Positions 54,987 to 62,377 of a DNA stretch of 64,000 bases are shown in pieces. Under the pieces are notes generated by a model. That model saw only the letters and a list, made by a program, of their open reading frames with translations, ran no database searches and was not told where the DNA came from. Origin of the DNA: an uncultured Litoreibacter sp. (lineage in GTDB: Bacteria; Pseudomonadota; Alphaproteobacteria; Rhodobacterales; Rhodobacteraceae). How positions within the stretch are numbered: position 1 is the stretch's first letter; every line of letters starts with the position of its first letter. The DNA lies in contig CANMWQ010000001.1 in NCBI GenBank assembly GCA_947501685.1, positions 310,001 to 374,000 of the forward strand, in the 5' to 3' direction. The translations under genes were made by a program, and so were the position numbers.

Positions 54987-55625
54987 TTAGTTCGCAACCC
55001 CGGCAGACACTTCGTCAAAGACCACACGGCCAGCGGAATCCACATGCTCGCGATAGACAACGCGGGCGTATTTTCCGTCCAGGCCATAAGCGCCTGCCTC
55101 AACGAAACCGGTCACTTCGGTCACGGTGCGGCGGTTGCGGCGTTCACGGCCTTCGGTGGCGATCACAGGGCGGGTTTCGCCGAAGGAGGCGACGGCCTCC
55201 AGACGGGACCGGCTGATGCCTTGTTGCGTCAAATATGCAACAACGGCGTTCGCCCGGCGCAGGCCAAGTGACTTGTTATAGCCCGCAGAGCCCACCGCGT
55301 CGGTGTGGCCGTAGACCCGGAAGCGCACTTCCGGGAACTGACGGATCCAGCCCGCTTGGCGTTGCAGAACCTGCTTGGAGGCCCCGTCCAGCTGCGCGCT
55401 GTTGAACGCGAAGGTCACTTTGCTGTCCACCTCGTCTTCGAACCGGCGGGCGAGGCCTTCGACGGCGGCCAGCTCTCCGGTGGAGATCAGGGTGTTGGTC
55501 ATGGTGGGGTTGCCGAAGCCGCCCTCATCCACATCCGCGCCTGCTTCGCGGTAAAAGCTGCCGCAGGCGCTCAAGGTCAGGGAAAGAGTTGCCATCAAGG
55601 CAAGGGTGCTGGTTGATCTAAGCAT
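54987..55625 (-). CDS. OmpA-domain lipoprotein in the CpaD position of the Tad locus
   Basis: 212 residues. Lipobox LSAC (Cys21) after MLRSTSTLALMATLSLT. The segment DEGGFGNPTMTNTLIS resembles the FGNATxxN motif of CpaD, while the rest is an OmpA-like peptidoglycan-binding domain (about 70-180): KVTFAFNSAQLDGASKQVL, FRVYGHTDAVGSAGYNKSLGL and RRANAVVAYLTQQGI. It sits between the secretin gene and tadZ, where CpaD/RcpB is normally found. It may tie the secretin to peptidoglycan. cpaC is 6 bases upstream. Confidence 0.82.
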   Translation of the reverse strand: MLRSTSTLALMATLSLTLSACGSFYREAGADVDEGGFGNPTMTNTLISTGELAAVEGLARRFEDEVDSKVTFAFNSAQLDGASKQVLQRQAGWIRQFPEVRFRVYGHTDAVGSAGYNKSLGLRRANAVVAYLTQQGISRSRLEAVASFGETRPVIATEGRERRNRRTVTEVTGFVEAGAYGLDGKYARVVYREHVDSAGRVVFDEVSAGVAN

Positions 55626-55631
55626 CTGATA

Positions 55632-57053
55632 TTACTCCAAAACGTAGCCGTAAGAGCCTGAGAAGTCTTGACGTGCAACTTCCCCGGTGCCGCCGCGAGA
55701 GCTGCGGACAGATTTTGCGATAGTGCCGTTCAGGAACAATTCGCGCTCGGTAGGTGGGCGGATGCGGTCAGTCGGCAGCACGAAGCTGTCGCCATGTTGA
55801 GGTGTGACCAGATGGGCGGTCACAATCACCACCAGCTCGGTCTGGTTGCGGCTGTAATTGGCGCTGCGGAACAGCGATCCAAGCACAGGCACGTCACCCA
55901 GCCAAGGCACCTGGCCGGCAAGGTCCACAAAGTTGTCTTGCAAAAGGCCCGCGATAGCGAAGCTCTGGCCGTCACGCAGCTCGACAGTCGTGGAAGACGC
56001 CCGCGTGCTGAACGATGGCACCGAAACGCCGCCTGTTGTCACCGCATTGGTGGTATCCAGGGTCGACACGGAGGTCGCGAGGTTCAGGTTGATAACATCC
56101 TCATTCACCACCGTTGGCGTGAAGGCCAGTTCCACACCGAAGGGGCGGTACTCAATAGAGATGCCGTCTTCGCTGGACACAGGGATCGGAATTTCACCAC
56201 CCGCCAGGAATTCGGCCTGTTGGCCGGAGAGGGCGGTTAGGTTTGGCTCCGCCAAGGTGCGCACAAGACCTTTGGACTCGAGCGCTTCGATCAGAACAGC
56301 CGCTTGCAGGCTGCCGCTGCCAAAGCCGATGGCCAATGCGCCATTGCTGCCACCCGCAGCGACGCCGGGCAGGGCGGGTCCGGCCAGAATGCCGCCGGTT
56401 GTGACGTTGTTTGCGCTGCCGCCAGAGCCTCCGTTCAGGCCGAAATTGCCGCTCGCCCCGGAAAAACCAAGGCTGACCGACAGGTCTTTCGACACAGAAC
56501 GCGACATCTCCGCAAAGCGCACTTTCAGCATGACTTGCTGGGTGCCGCCGACGCTCATCAGGTTCGACACCGCGTCCGGCGCGTAGCGCTCTGCCAGATC
56601 AAGGGCGCGGTCCAGCTTGAGAATGCTCGACACTGTGCCAGACAGCACAAGGCCCGCATTGGCGGTGCGCACTTCAATATTTTCACCCGGCAGGATTTCC
56701 TGCAGACGCTCTTTGAATTCCGCAATGTCCGGCGCAACCTGCACCTCAACATTGGTGATCAGGCGACCATCTGGGCCCAAAAGGGTCAGCGTGGTGCGAC
56801 CCGGTGATTTGCCGAGCACATATATAGTGCGATCCGACAGTGTCGCGATGTCTGCGATGGCCGGGTTGGCCACCGACAATTCCGCGAAGGGAACGTCGCT
56901 TTCAACAACCACGGCGCGGTTGATCGCCACGCTCAGGTTGCGCGCCGTTGTGCCGCTTGTGATGCTCAAATTCTGAGCAACGCTGGTGACGGGTGTGAAT
57001 GTGGTAACGGCAAGGCCGATAAGCCCTGCACGGATAATCTGCTTCATTTGCAT
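55632..57053 (-). CDS. cpaC: Tad pilus secretin RcpA/CpaC
   Basis: 473 residues, type II/III secretin superfamily. Signal peptide (MKQIIRAGLIGLAVTTFTPVTSVAQ), an N-terminal pilus-secretin domain with DVPFAELSVANPAIADI and LGKSPGRTTLTLLGPDG, a BON-like part, then the beta-barrel secretin (about 230-415) containing GEIPIPVSSEDGISIEYRPFGVELAFTPTVV and VPWLGDVPVLGSLFRSANY. It forms the outer-membrane pilus channel. Two ATGs (57053 and 57047) follow AGAGGCAGG. It is separated from cpaB by 261 bases that contain a strong hairpin. Confidence 0.95.
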   Translation of the reverse strand: MQMKQIIRAGLIGLAVTTFTPVTSVAQNLSITSGTTARNLSVAINRAVVVESDVPFAELSVANPAIADIATLSDRTIYVLGKSPGRTTLTLLGPDGRLITNVEVQVAPDIAEFKERLQEILPGENIEVRTANAGLVLSGTVSSILKLDRALDLAERYAPDAVSNLMSVGGTQQVMLKVRFAEMSRSVSKDLSVSLGFSGASGNFGLNGGSGGSANNVTTGGILAGPALPGVAAGGSNGALAIGFGSGSLQAAVLIEALESKGLVRTLAEPNLTALSGQQAEFLAGGEIPIPVSSEDGISIEYRPFGVELAFTPTVVNEDVINLNLATSVSTLDTTNAVTTGGVSVPSFSTRASSTTVELRDGQSFAIAGLLQDNFVDLAGQVPWLGDVPVLGSLFRSANYSRNQTELVVIVTAHLVTPQHGDSFVLPTDRIRPPTERELFLNGTIAKSVRSSRGGTGEVARQDFSGSYGYVLE

Positions 57054-57314
57054 GTGACCTGCCTCTCAAATCACTATTGGATTGGGTCTGTTGCCCAATT
57101 TGAAACGACCATGTGCGATTTCCGTTTTTATTGCAAGAATCAGATAGTTGTAGGTCTTCCTTTATGTGGGTATGTGGCAACACTGGTCCAGAACTGGTAT
57201 AAAACTAAAGGCGCGACACCTATATACGGTGCCGCGCCTCGATTTTTTTTGTTGCTCGGGTCCCGCTATGCGCGGGTCATGCGTGGCCAAAAGGGGAAGG
57301 CCGACGTCAGGAGC
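57054..57314. promoter_or_regulatory. cpaB-cpaC intergenic region with terminator-like hairpin
   Basis: A 12-bp stem at 57209-57220 / 57228-57239 with a TATATAC loop. On the minus strand, where both neighbours are transcribed, one step is a G-U pair; on the plus strand it becomes an A-C mismatch. The minus-strand 3' flank is TTTAGTTTTA. It may terminate or attenuate transcription between cpaB and cpaC. A promoter for cpaC would lie between 57054 and 57205, but I see no clear consensus. Confidence 0.55.
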
Positions 57315-58163
57315 CTATTCGGGGCATTCGACCGGAATTTCGACCACTTCGGCGCCTTTGCGCGTCTTGACGGTACAGACTTTCTCGACCTCGCGCTCGA
57401 CCTTCACGCGCTCTTTGATGCCAAGCAGCTGGTTCTGGTCGACCTCAATCGCGGCCAGTTCGGTATCGTCTCCGGCGCCCACAAGCGACAGGGTCAACCG
57501 GCCGGTCGATTGTGCCTGGGCCAAAGCCGCGACCCGCTGGGGGGAGGCCGCCACGGTCACAGTCCGCGCAATCGTCGGTGCGTTGCGGTCGCCGTCAGCA
57601 ATTTGGTCAACAGCCAGCAATTGCAGCCGGGTTTCAATCAGGGTCGTGATGTTGCGGCCGCGGGCCTCGCCGGTCCAATACACGTCCACCTCGTCGCCCG
57701 GGCGCAAAAAGCCCGACACGCCGGAGGACACGTCAACACGCAGCGCGAACGCCCGCATGCCTTTGGCCAGACGCGAGGACACCCCGGCATCTTCGCCCGG
57801 TTCGGTCACTTTCACGTTCAGAACGGCTTCGTCTTTTTCCATGACCCGCAGCACGGTCCGCAAGGCGCCGTCCTCGGCAAAGAGCGGGTCGCCTTTCAGA
57901 AACTCGCCATGTTGGAACGCGCCTTCAGGAATGGCGTTTTCCGGCCATGCAATCAGCCGTACATCGTCTTTTGTCAGCTTCTCGCCGTAAGCGATGCGGC
58001 GTTTTGCAACAAAGACCGTCTCCAGCGGGACGGTGCTCGCGAGCTTGGCCTTTTGTGCGGCCACGGTGGCTTGATACTCGCCGATCCGATTCTTGGCGAG
58101 GTAGGCAGCAAAGCCAGCAAGCCCGACCCCAATGACCAAAACCAACCCAAATAGAATTCTCAT
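57315..58163 (-). CDS. cpaB: Tad pilus assembly protein RcpC/CpaB
   Basis: 282 residues. One N-terminal membrane helix (LFGLVLVIGVGLAGFAAYLA), then a SAF domain (about 48-110: TVFVAKRRIAYGEKLTKDDVRLIAWPENAIPEG) and a periplasmic C-terminal domain with FLRPGDEVDVYWTGEARG and TLIETRLQLLAVDQI. It acts near the secretin and peptidoglycan. GAAAGGGG precedes ATG 58163. It follows the first pilin gene by 274 bases. Confidence 0.92.
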   Translation of the reverse strand: MRILFGLVLVIGVGLAGFAAYLAKNRIGEYQATVAAQKAKLASTVPLETVFVAKRRIAYGEKLTKDDVRLIAWPENAIPEGAFQHGEFLKGDPLFAEDGALRTVLRVMEKDEAVLNVKVTEPGEDAGVSSRLAKGMRAFALRVDVSSGVSGFLRPGDEVDVYWTGEARGRNITTLIETRLQLLAVDQIADGDRNAPTIARTVTVAASPQRVAALAQAQSTGRLTLSLVGAGDDTELAAIEVDQNQLLGIKERVKVEREVEKVCTVKTRKGAEVVEIPVECPE

Positions 58164-58437
58164 GTTGTGCCCCTTTCAGATGCCACATTTTACACCCGTC
58201 AACACGCGACGGTTTTCCAGCAGGTCTCGGTATGGCTGGCAAATGCGGCAAAAGATTGATTGCGGGATGAACAGTGTGGGGCAATTCACGGGATTTGAAG
58301 CATTTCAGAAACCCCAGATTCAGTGCGCGTTGTTGAATCGCAGCGGCCCAGCCGTTCGACTGACGCACAGGGTCAGGATCGGCTGGACCGTTGTCTTGGG
58401 CCTTGTTCAGGCGGCGCTTTACCGCGCTGGCGTCGGA
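58164..58437. other. Intergenic region between flp1 and cpaB
   Basis: 274 bases on the minus-strand side after the flp1 stop. A weak GCGC-GGTAAA-GCGC hairpin is present near its start; no plausible gene and no clear promoter are visible. Confidence 0.4.
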
Positions 58438-58644
58438 TCAGACGTCGCTGTCATCCTCAAAGCTCGTGCTGATCAGCTCGTTCTTCAAGTTGGTGTCGAT
58501 ATCACCTGACAGGTCTTCGGTCCCGTCGGTGATCACGCCCACAGCAGCAAGTGCCAGGCTGATCACGCCTGCACACAATATGACCCAATCCACGGTCACT
58601 GCGCCGTCTTCGTCTAACGCAAAAGATGCAATCCTATTTAACAT
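58438..58644 (-). CDS. Flp-type pilin, minor or second copy
   Basis: 68 residues. A short leader MLNRIASFALDEDG ends with Gly before AVTVDWVILCAGVISLALAAVGVI, the hydrophobic N-helix of a class IVb pilin. Processing by TadV is expected after Gly14. The motif is T-V-D-W-V instead of the E-Y pair found in canonical Flp pilins. The C-terminus is Ser/Thr-rich then acidic (STSFEDDSDV). AGAGGAAGAC precedes the ATG. It is a paralogue of the pilin at 58895. Confidence 0.85.
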   Translation of the reverse strand: MLNRIASFALDEDGAVTVDWVILCAGVISLALAAVGVITDGTEDLSGDIDTNLKNELISTSFEDDSDV

Positions 58645-58819
58645 GTCTTCCTCTTCGTTGGCATGCCGCTTCCAGACAACATGCCGTTCCGTTTACCCTC
58701 ATCATCCATATTAGAATCAAATCTGGCGAAAATGCGTCACAATGCTAACGATGCCGCGATCCACCAGAAACGCTCCGTTTCGAATTGGAAACAAAGCCGC
58801 AGAAAAGAAAGGCCAGAAC

Positions 58820-58850
58820 AGAGAAAGGCCGCGCTCTGGAAAGCGCGACC
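58820..58850 (-). terminator. Rho-independent terminator after the major Flp pilin gene
   Basis: Minus-strand stem GGTCGCGCT / AGCGCGGCC (58827-58835 with 58842-58850, one G-U pair), then TTTCTCT. It lies about 45 bases past the stop at 58895, so much of the pilin mRNA may end here and the tad genes downstream receive less transcription. Confidence 0.75.
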
Positions 58851-58867
58851 CTAATTCTTTGTGAGGT

Positions 58868-58883
58868 CCGTCCGTGAGGACGG
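58868..58883 (-). promoter_or_regulatory. Short hairpin just past the flp stop
   Basis: CCGTCC / GGACGG stem around a four-base loop (GTGA on the plus strand). It immediately follows the pilin stop and precedes the main terminator, possibly protecting the mRNA end. Confidence 0.4.
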
Positions 58884-58894
58884 TCTACGTCAAC

Positions 58895-59086
58895 TTATTG
58901 GAAAGTTGTCGAGATGCCTTGCGAAGTCAGCTGGTTCTCGATGTCGCCGGACAGGTCCTGCAGGCCGTCAGAAACAGACGCCATAACAGCAATGCCCAGG
59001 CCAACGATGGCTGCGGTCAGAACGACCCAGTCAACAGTCACGGCACCAGATTCGTCAGCTACGAAGTTTTTGAACAGTTTAGTCAT
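58895..59086 (-). CDS. flp: Major Flp family pilin
   Basis: 63 residues. The leader MTKLFKNFVADESG ends in Gly14; the mature pilin starts AVTVDWVVLTAAIVGLGIAVMA. In the classic Flp motif, a G followed by x4-E-Y is cleaved; here the Glu and Tyr are Asp and Trp. The C-terminus NQLTSQGISTTFQ is Ser/Thr-rich. ATG 59086 is chosen because GGAGGGA lies 7 bases upstream; an in-frame codon at 59101 would skip that site. First gene of the Tad locus, with its own terminator. Confidence 0.9.
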   Translation of the reverse strand: MTKLFKNFVADESGAVTVDWVVLTAAIVGLGIAVMASVSDGLQDLSGDIENQLTSQGISTTFQ

Positions 59087-59499
59087 TGTGTATCCCTCCA
59101 AGGATATAGTCAGTTTTCAGTTTCCATTACGCCGTGGCGGTGTGTGTGATTTGGAGCGGCCTCTGTTCCGTTCCTCATCCCCGTCTCGGTATGTGGAGAG
59201 TTATCGGGGTCAATCTGGGCAACAGTGCGGCGCGTTTCGTTCAATTTCTAAGCACATGAAGAAATTTCTAAAAAAATCTCTAAGACATTGTTTTACAGGT
59301 GATTTTTGTGAAAATTAGACGAATTTCGCGTAGATTCACTGTGTCTGACATGCCGATTATGGCCAGCTTGCCATAGAATATGGCCGGATTTCCTCGCCCA
59401 ACCGCAGTCTTCCGCCTATAGATTAAAAAAACGTTTCGCGGCAGAATATGCGAAATACCCTTATAAAAAGCGGCGCCAAGCCGATGGATCGGACAGATC
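59087..59499. promoter_or_regulatory. Divergent promoter region of flp and the lytic transglycosylase
   Basis: 413 bases without a plausible gene. AATTTCTAA occurs at 59243-59251 and 59263-59271 (exactly 20 bases apart), with a variant AATCTCTAA at 59275-59283. These AT-rich repeats could be an operator for flp transcription. Promoter boxes cannot be assigned with confidence. No TTAA-N7-TTAA CtrA site is seen. Confidence 0.45.
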
Positions 59500-60315
59500 A
59501 TGTTCAAACGCTCTCTCTCTACACTTTGTGCAGCCGCACTTCTGGTCACAACGCCGGGCCTCGCAGGGTCACATAAGCCCGCGTTCGGCGGCGATTTCAC
59601 CTTCCGTAAAATTGCGCCACCCACATCCGGCACCAAAAAGCGCATCACCGTGCAGATCAAACCCGGCGACCAAGTGGTCAAGGCAGAGGTCAAAGCAAAG
59701 CCGCGCAAAGACAGCGCAAGCGCGGATCTCGATTGGTTCTGGAACGCCGTCTCGCCAAAACTCGGCACGCCTGTGCCCGGCCGCTTCATCGACGCGGTGG
59801 ATCACGTCGCCAAAGCGCCGTCAGGCAAAGGGGTCTCCGAGCCGCGCCTCGAGACGCTGCAAAACATCGCCTCCGCCCATGGGTCGGATATTTTGATCGA
59901 AACGCTCAATAAGGATGTGTCACCCGCGCTGGTGCTGGCGCTGATCTCGGTGGAATCCAGTGGCAAGGTCGCGGCCGAAAGCAATAAGGGCGCGCAAGGG
60001 CTGATGCAGCTGATCCCCGACACCGCCGCTCGCTTCGGCGTCACGGACGCCACCGACCCCAAACAAAACATCAAAGGCGGGGTCGCTTATCTCAGCTGGC
60101 TGCTCAAGGAATTCAATGGAGACCCTATCCTCGCGCTGGCAGGCTACAACGCGGGCGAGGGGGCCGTGCGCAAACATGACGGCGTGCCCCCCTATGCCGA
60201 AACCCGCGCCTACGTGCCCAAAGTGCTGGCCGCGTGGCGCGTCGCCCGCTCCATGTGCCTGACAGAGCCGCTTTTGGCCAGCGATGGCTGCGTGTTCCGC
60301 ACAAGCGGGCTCTAA
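59500..60315 (+). CDS. SLT-type lytic transglycosylase
   Basis: 271 residues, periplasmic. Signal peptide (MFKRSLSTLCAAALLVTTPGLAGS), then a spacer and a C-terminal SLT domain (about 125-250): ALVLALISVESSGKVAAESNKGAQGLMQLIPDTAARFGV with the catalytic Glu in VESSG, followed by GGVAYLSWLLKEFNGDPILALAGYNAGEGAV. It cleaves peptidoglycan. Its position divergent from flp makes a role in inserting the Tad machine through the wall plausible, not proven. Confidence 0.9.
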   Translation: MFKRSLSTLCAAALLVTTPGLAGSHKPAFGGDFTFRKIAPPTSGTKKRITVQIKPGDQVVKAEVKAKPRKDSASADLDWFWNAVSPKLGTPVPGRFIDAVDHVAKAPSGKGVSEPRLETLQNIASAHGSDILIETLNKDVSPALVLALISVESSGKVAAESNKGAQGLMQLIPDTAARFGVTDATDPKQNIKGGVAYLSWLLKEFNGDPILALAGYNAGEGAVRKHDGVPPYAETRAYVPKVLAAWRVARSMCLTEPLLASDGCVFRTSGL

Positions 60316-60324
60316 AGCGCCGCC

Positions 60325-61062
60325 CTAGACGCTCATCTTCTTGAACATCCGCTCCGGGATCGCCTTGATGATCCCCATAATGATGCGCCAGAAAAACGGC
60401 GTATATATAGTGTTCTTCTTTTTCTCGACGGCAGCCAGCAGGTCGCGGGCCACATTTTCTGGGGGTGCGACAAGGAACATGCCCTCAATCCCCCAGGTCA
60501 TCGCGCTGTCCACAAAGCCGGGTTTCACGGTGACAACATGCCCGCCCGACCGCGTCAGCCGGTTACGCAAACCGCTCAAATAGGTGTGGAACCCCGCCTT
60601 GGCGGAGCCGTAGACGTAATTTCCGATCCGTCCGCGGTCGCCCGCGACCGAGCCCACGCCAATCACCGTGCCGCCGCCGCGCGCTTCCATGGCCGGGGCC
60701 ACGGTCTGCAAAAAGGCCGCAGGACCGGTATAGCTGTCGGTGACAACGCCCGCGATCAGCGACGGGTCCGCGTCAATATCCGCCTGTGGCGGCATCGAGC
60801 CCACGAAAACGGCGACATTGATCATGCCGTCTTCTTTGCTTACCTCGTCCACAATCGCGGCAAAGCCGCTTGTGTCGCGCGCGTCAAACTTCACAGCCCG
60901 CGCGCCTTGCGCGCCGCGCAGGCGGCAATCCTCGGCGCTGGCTTCCAGATCAACCATGTCGCGCCCGGCCAGAAACACCCGCGCGCCCTCAACGGACACC
61001 GCCCGCGCAAAGGCCTTCGCCATCGAGGACGTGGCCCCCAAAATGATCCAATTCTCGGTCAT
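60325..61062 (-). CDS. DprE2-like SDR (decaprenyl-phosphoryl-keto-ribose reductase)
   Basis: 245 residues. The N-terminus WIILGATSSMAKAFARAV is a variant NAD-binding motif (GATSS) found in DprE2-type SDRs. AGRDMVDLEASAEDCRLRG follows. Catalytic Tyr-x-x-x-Lys lies in YVYGSAKAGFHTYLSG. C-terminal VTVKPGFVDSAMTWG and a short hydrophobic tail match the family. With the DprE1-like enzyme it would turn decaprenyl-phosphoryl-ribose into the arabinose form. Its ATG overlaps the DprE1-like stop by 4 bases, so translation is coupled. Function is inferred from homology. Confidence 0.85.
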   Translation of the reverse strand: MTENWIILGATSSMAKAFARAVSVEGARVFLAGRDMVDLEASAEDCRLRGAQGARAVKFDARDTSGFAAIVDEVSKEDGMINVAVFVGSMPPQADIDADPSLIAGVVTDSYTGPAAFLQTVAPAMEARGGGTVIGVGSVAGDRGRIGNYVYGSAKAGFHTYLSGLRNRLTRSGGHVVTVKPGFVDSAMTWGIEGMFLVAPPENVARDLLAAVEKKKNTIYTPFFWRIIMGIIKAIPERMFKKMSV

Positions 61063-62372
61063 ACAGCCTTCCTTATCTTCAGCCGCCGGGTCAGGTCGGT
61101 CTCGTAATGCCCGTCCGGGTCAATCTTGTTGGCGATGGAGGCGAACTCCGCCAGCTCGGGATACATCGCGCCCACATGCGACGCGTCCAGCGTGGCGTCC
61201 TTGGCAAAATACACCCGGCCTCCGGCCTCAGCGGTCATCAGTTCCAGCTCCGCAATCAACTTGCTGGCCTTCTTGCCGGCGCGGAAATCCACGGCCAGCG
61301 TGTAGCCTTCCATCGGGAAGCTCATCATACCCGCGCGGCCCGGCCCCATGCGTTTCAGCACGGCCAGCGGCGAGGCCAGCCCGCTATGGGCGATTTTTTC
61401 CAAAATACGCTTCAACCCGCGCACGCCGTCGACCGGCACCACGCATTGAAACTGTATGAACCCGGCCTTGCCGTAGAGCCGGTTCCAGTCATGGATCCGG
61501 TCCAGCGGAAAGAAATAATCCTGAATGGGCTTCACCGATGTGCGCCCAACCTCCGGGATGCGTCGGAAATATGCGTTGTTGAACGCCTTCACCACAGGCC
61601 GCGACAGCGCAAACCGAGGCGCGTTGAACGGCACCGATTTGCTTGATTTCTTCGGCGGGACCAGCCCGTAATCGGTTTCGCCTTCTTCCAGAATACCGCG
61701 CCCCAGTGCGGCACCTTTGGCGGTGGCATCAAGCCAGCCCACCGTATAGGTGGCCTTGGAGGCGTCCAGCGCCTCGATAAACTCTTCATACCCGTCAATG
61801 CGGCGCTCGGTCACGACCATCACGTCGCCCTTGCAGGCCAGCAGTTGCAGCTTGGCCGAAACGATCACCCCCGTTTGTCCCAAGCCGCCTACGGTGGCGC
61901 GGAACAATTCGGGGTCCTTTTCCGGCGTGATCTTGGTGGCCTGCTCACCGCGCATCAGGGTGATCTCCGTCACATGCTGGCCAAAGGAGCCCGCGCCGTG
62001 GTGGTTCTTGCCATGCACGTCATTGGCAATGCAGCCGCCCACAGTGGCAAAGCCGGTGCCGGGCATCACGGTGGGCAGCCAGCCGCGCGGCGCAAAAACC
62101 CGCGCGATCTCGCCCACTTTCAGACCCGCTTCGACCTCCAGAATGCCGGTGGTCTCGTCAAAGCCTATCATCCGGTCCAGCCGCACCATCTTCACCGCCG
62201 GGCCGCCATCGTTCAGACACGCGTCGCCATAAGAGCGGCAATTGCCGATCGCGGGGCCGGGGTCATCGGCCAAAGCCGCGCGCAGGGAAGACACCCGTTC
62301 AGGCCGTGCAACAGGCCCGGTGGCGGTCTTCACCCGGCCCCAGCCGGTATATGTCAAGGAATTCCAAAGCAT
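61059..62372 (-). CDS. DprE1-like FAD-dependent oxidase
   Basis: 437 residues of the VAO/PCMH oxidase family. FAD-binding segments: PAIGNCRSYGDACLN, then VGGCIANDVHGKNHHGAGSF, nearly as in mycobacterial DprE1. C-terminal substrate domain: GGRVYFAKDATLDASHVG keeps the catalytic-region Lys. The Cys attacked by benzothiazinones in Mycobacterium tuberculosis (Cys387) appears to align with Ala360 here (TLAVDF); this alignment is from memory. The frame is open far upstream to 63428, but homology begins at ATG 62372. It oxidises decaprenyl-phosphoryl-ribose in relatives. The flippase gene is 5 bases upstream. Confidence 0.9.
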   Translation of the reverse strand: MLWNSLTYTGWGRVKTATGPVARPERVSSLRAALADDPGPAIGNCRSYGDACLNDGGPAVKMVRLDRMIGFDETTGILEVEAGLKVGEIARVFAPRGWLPTVMPGTGFATVGGCIANDVHGKNHHGAGSFGQHVTEITLMRGEQATKITPEKDPELFRATVGGLGQTGVIVSAKLQLLACKGDVMVVTERRIDGYEEFIEALDASKATYTVGWLDATAKGAALGRGILEEGETDYGLVPPKKSSKSVPFNAPRFALSRPVVKAFNNAYFRRIPEVGRTSVKPIQDYFFPLDRIHDWNRLYGKAGFIQFQCVVPVDGVRGLKRILEKIAHSGLASPLAVLKRMGPGRAGMMSFPMEGYTLAVDFRAGKKASKLIAELELMTAEAGGRVYFAKDATLDASHVGAMYPELAEFASIANKIDPDGHYETDLTRRLKIRKAV

Positions 62373-62377
62373 GATGT

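Noticed and set aside
57048-58154. 368-codon plus-strand frame antisense to cpaB
   Set aside because: Runs across the cpaB-cpaC hairpin and cpaB; composition is typical of a shadow frame.
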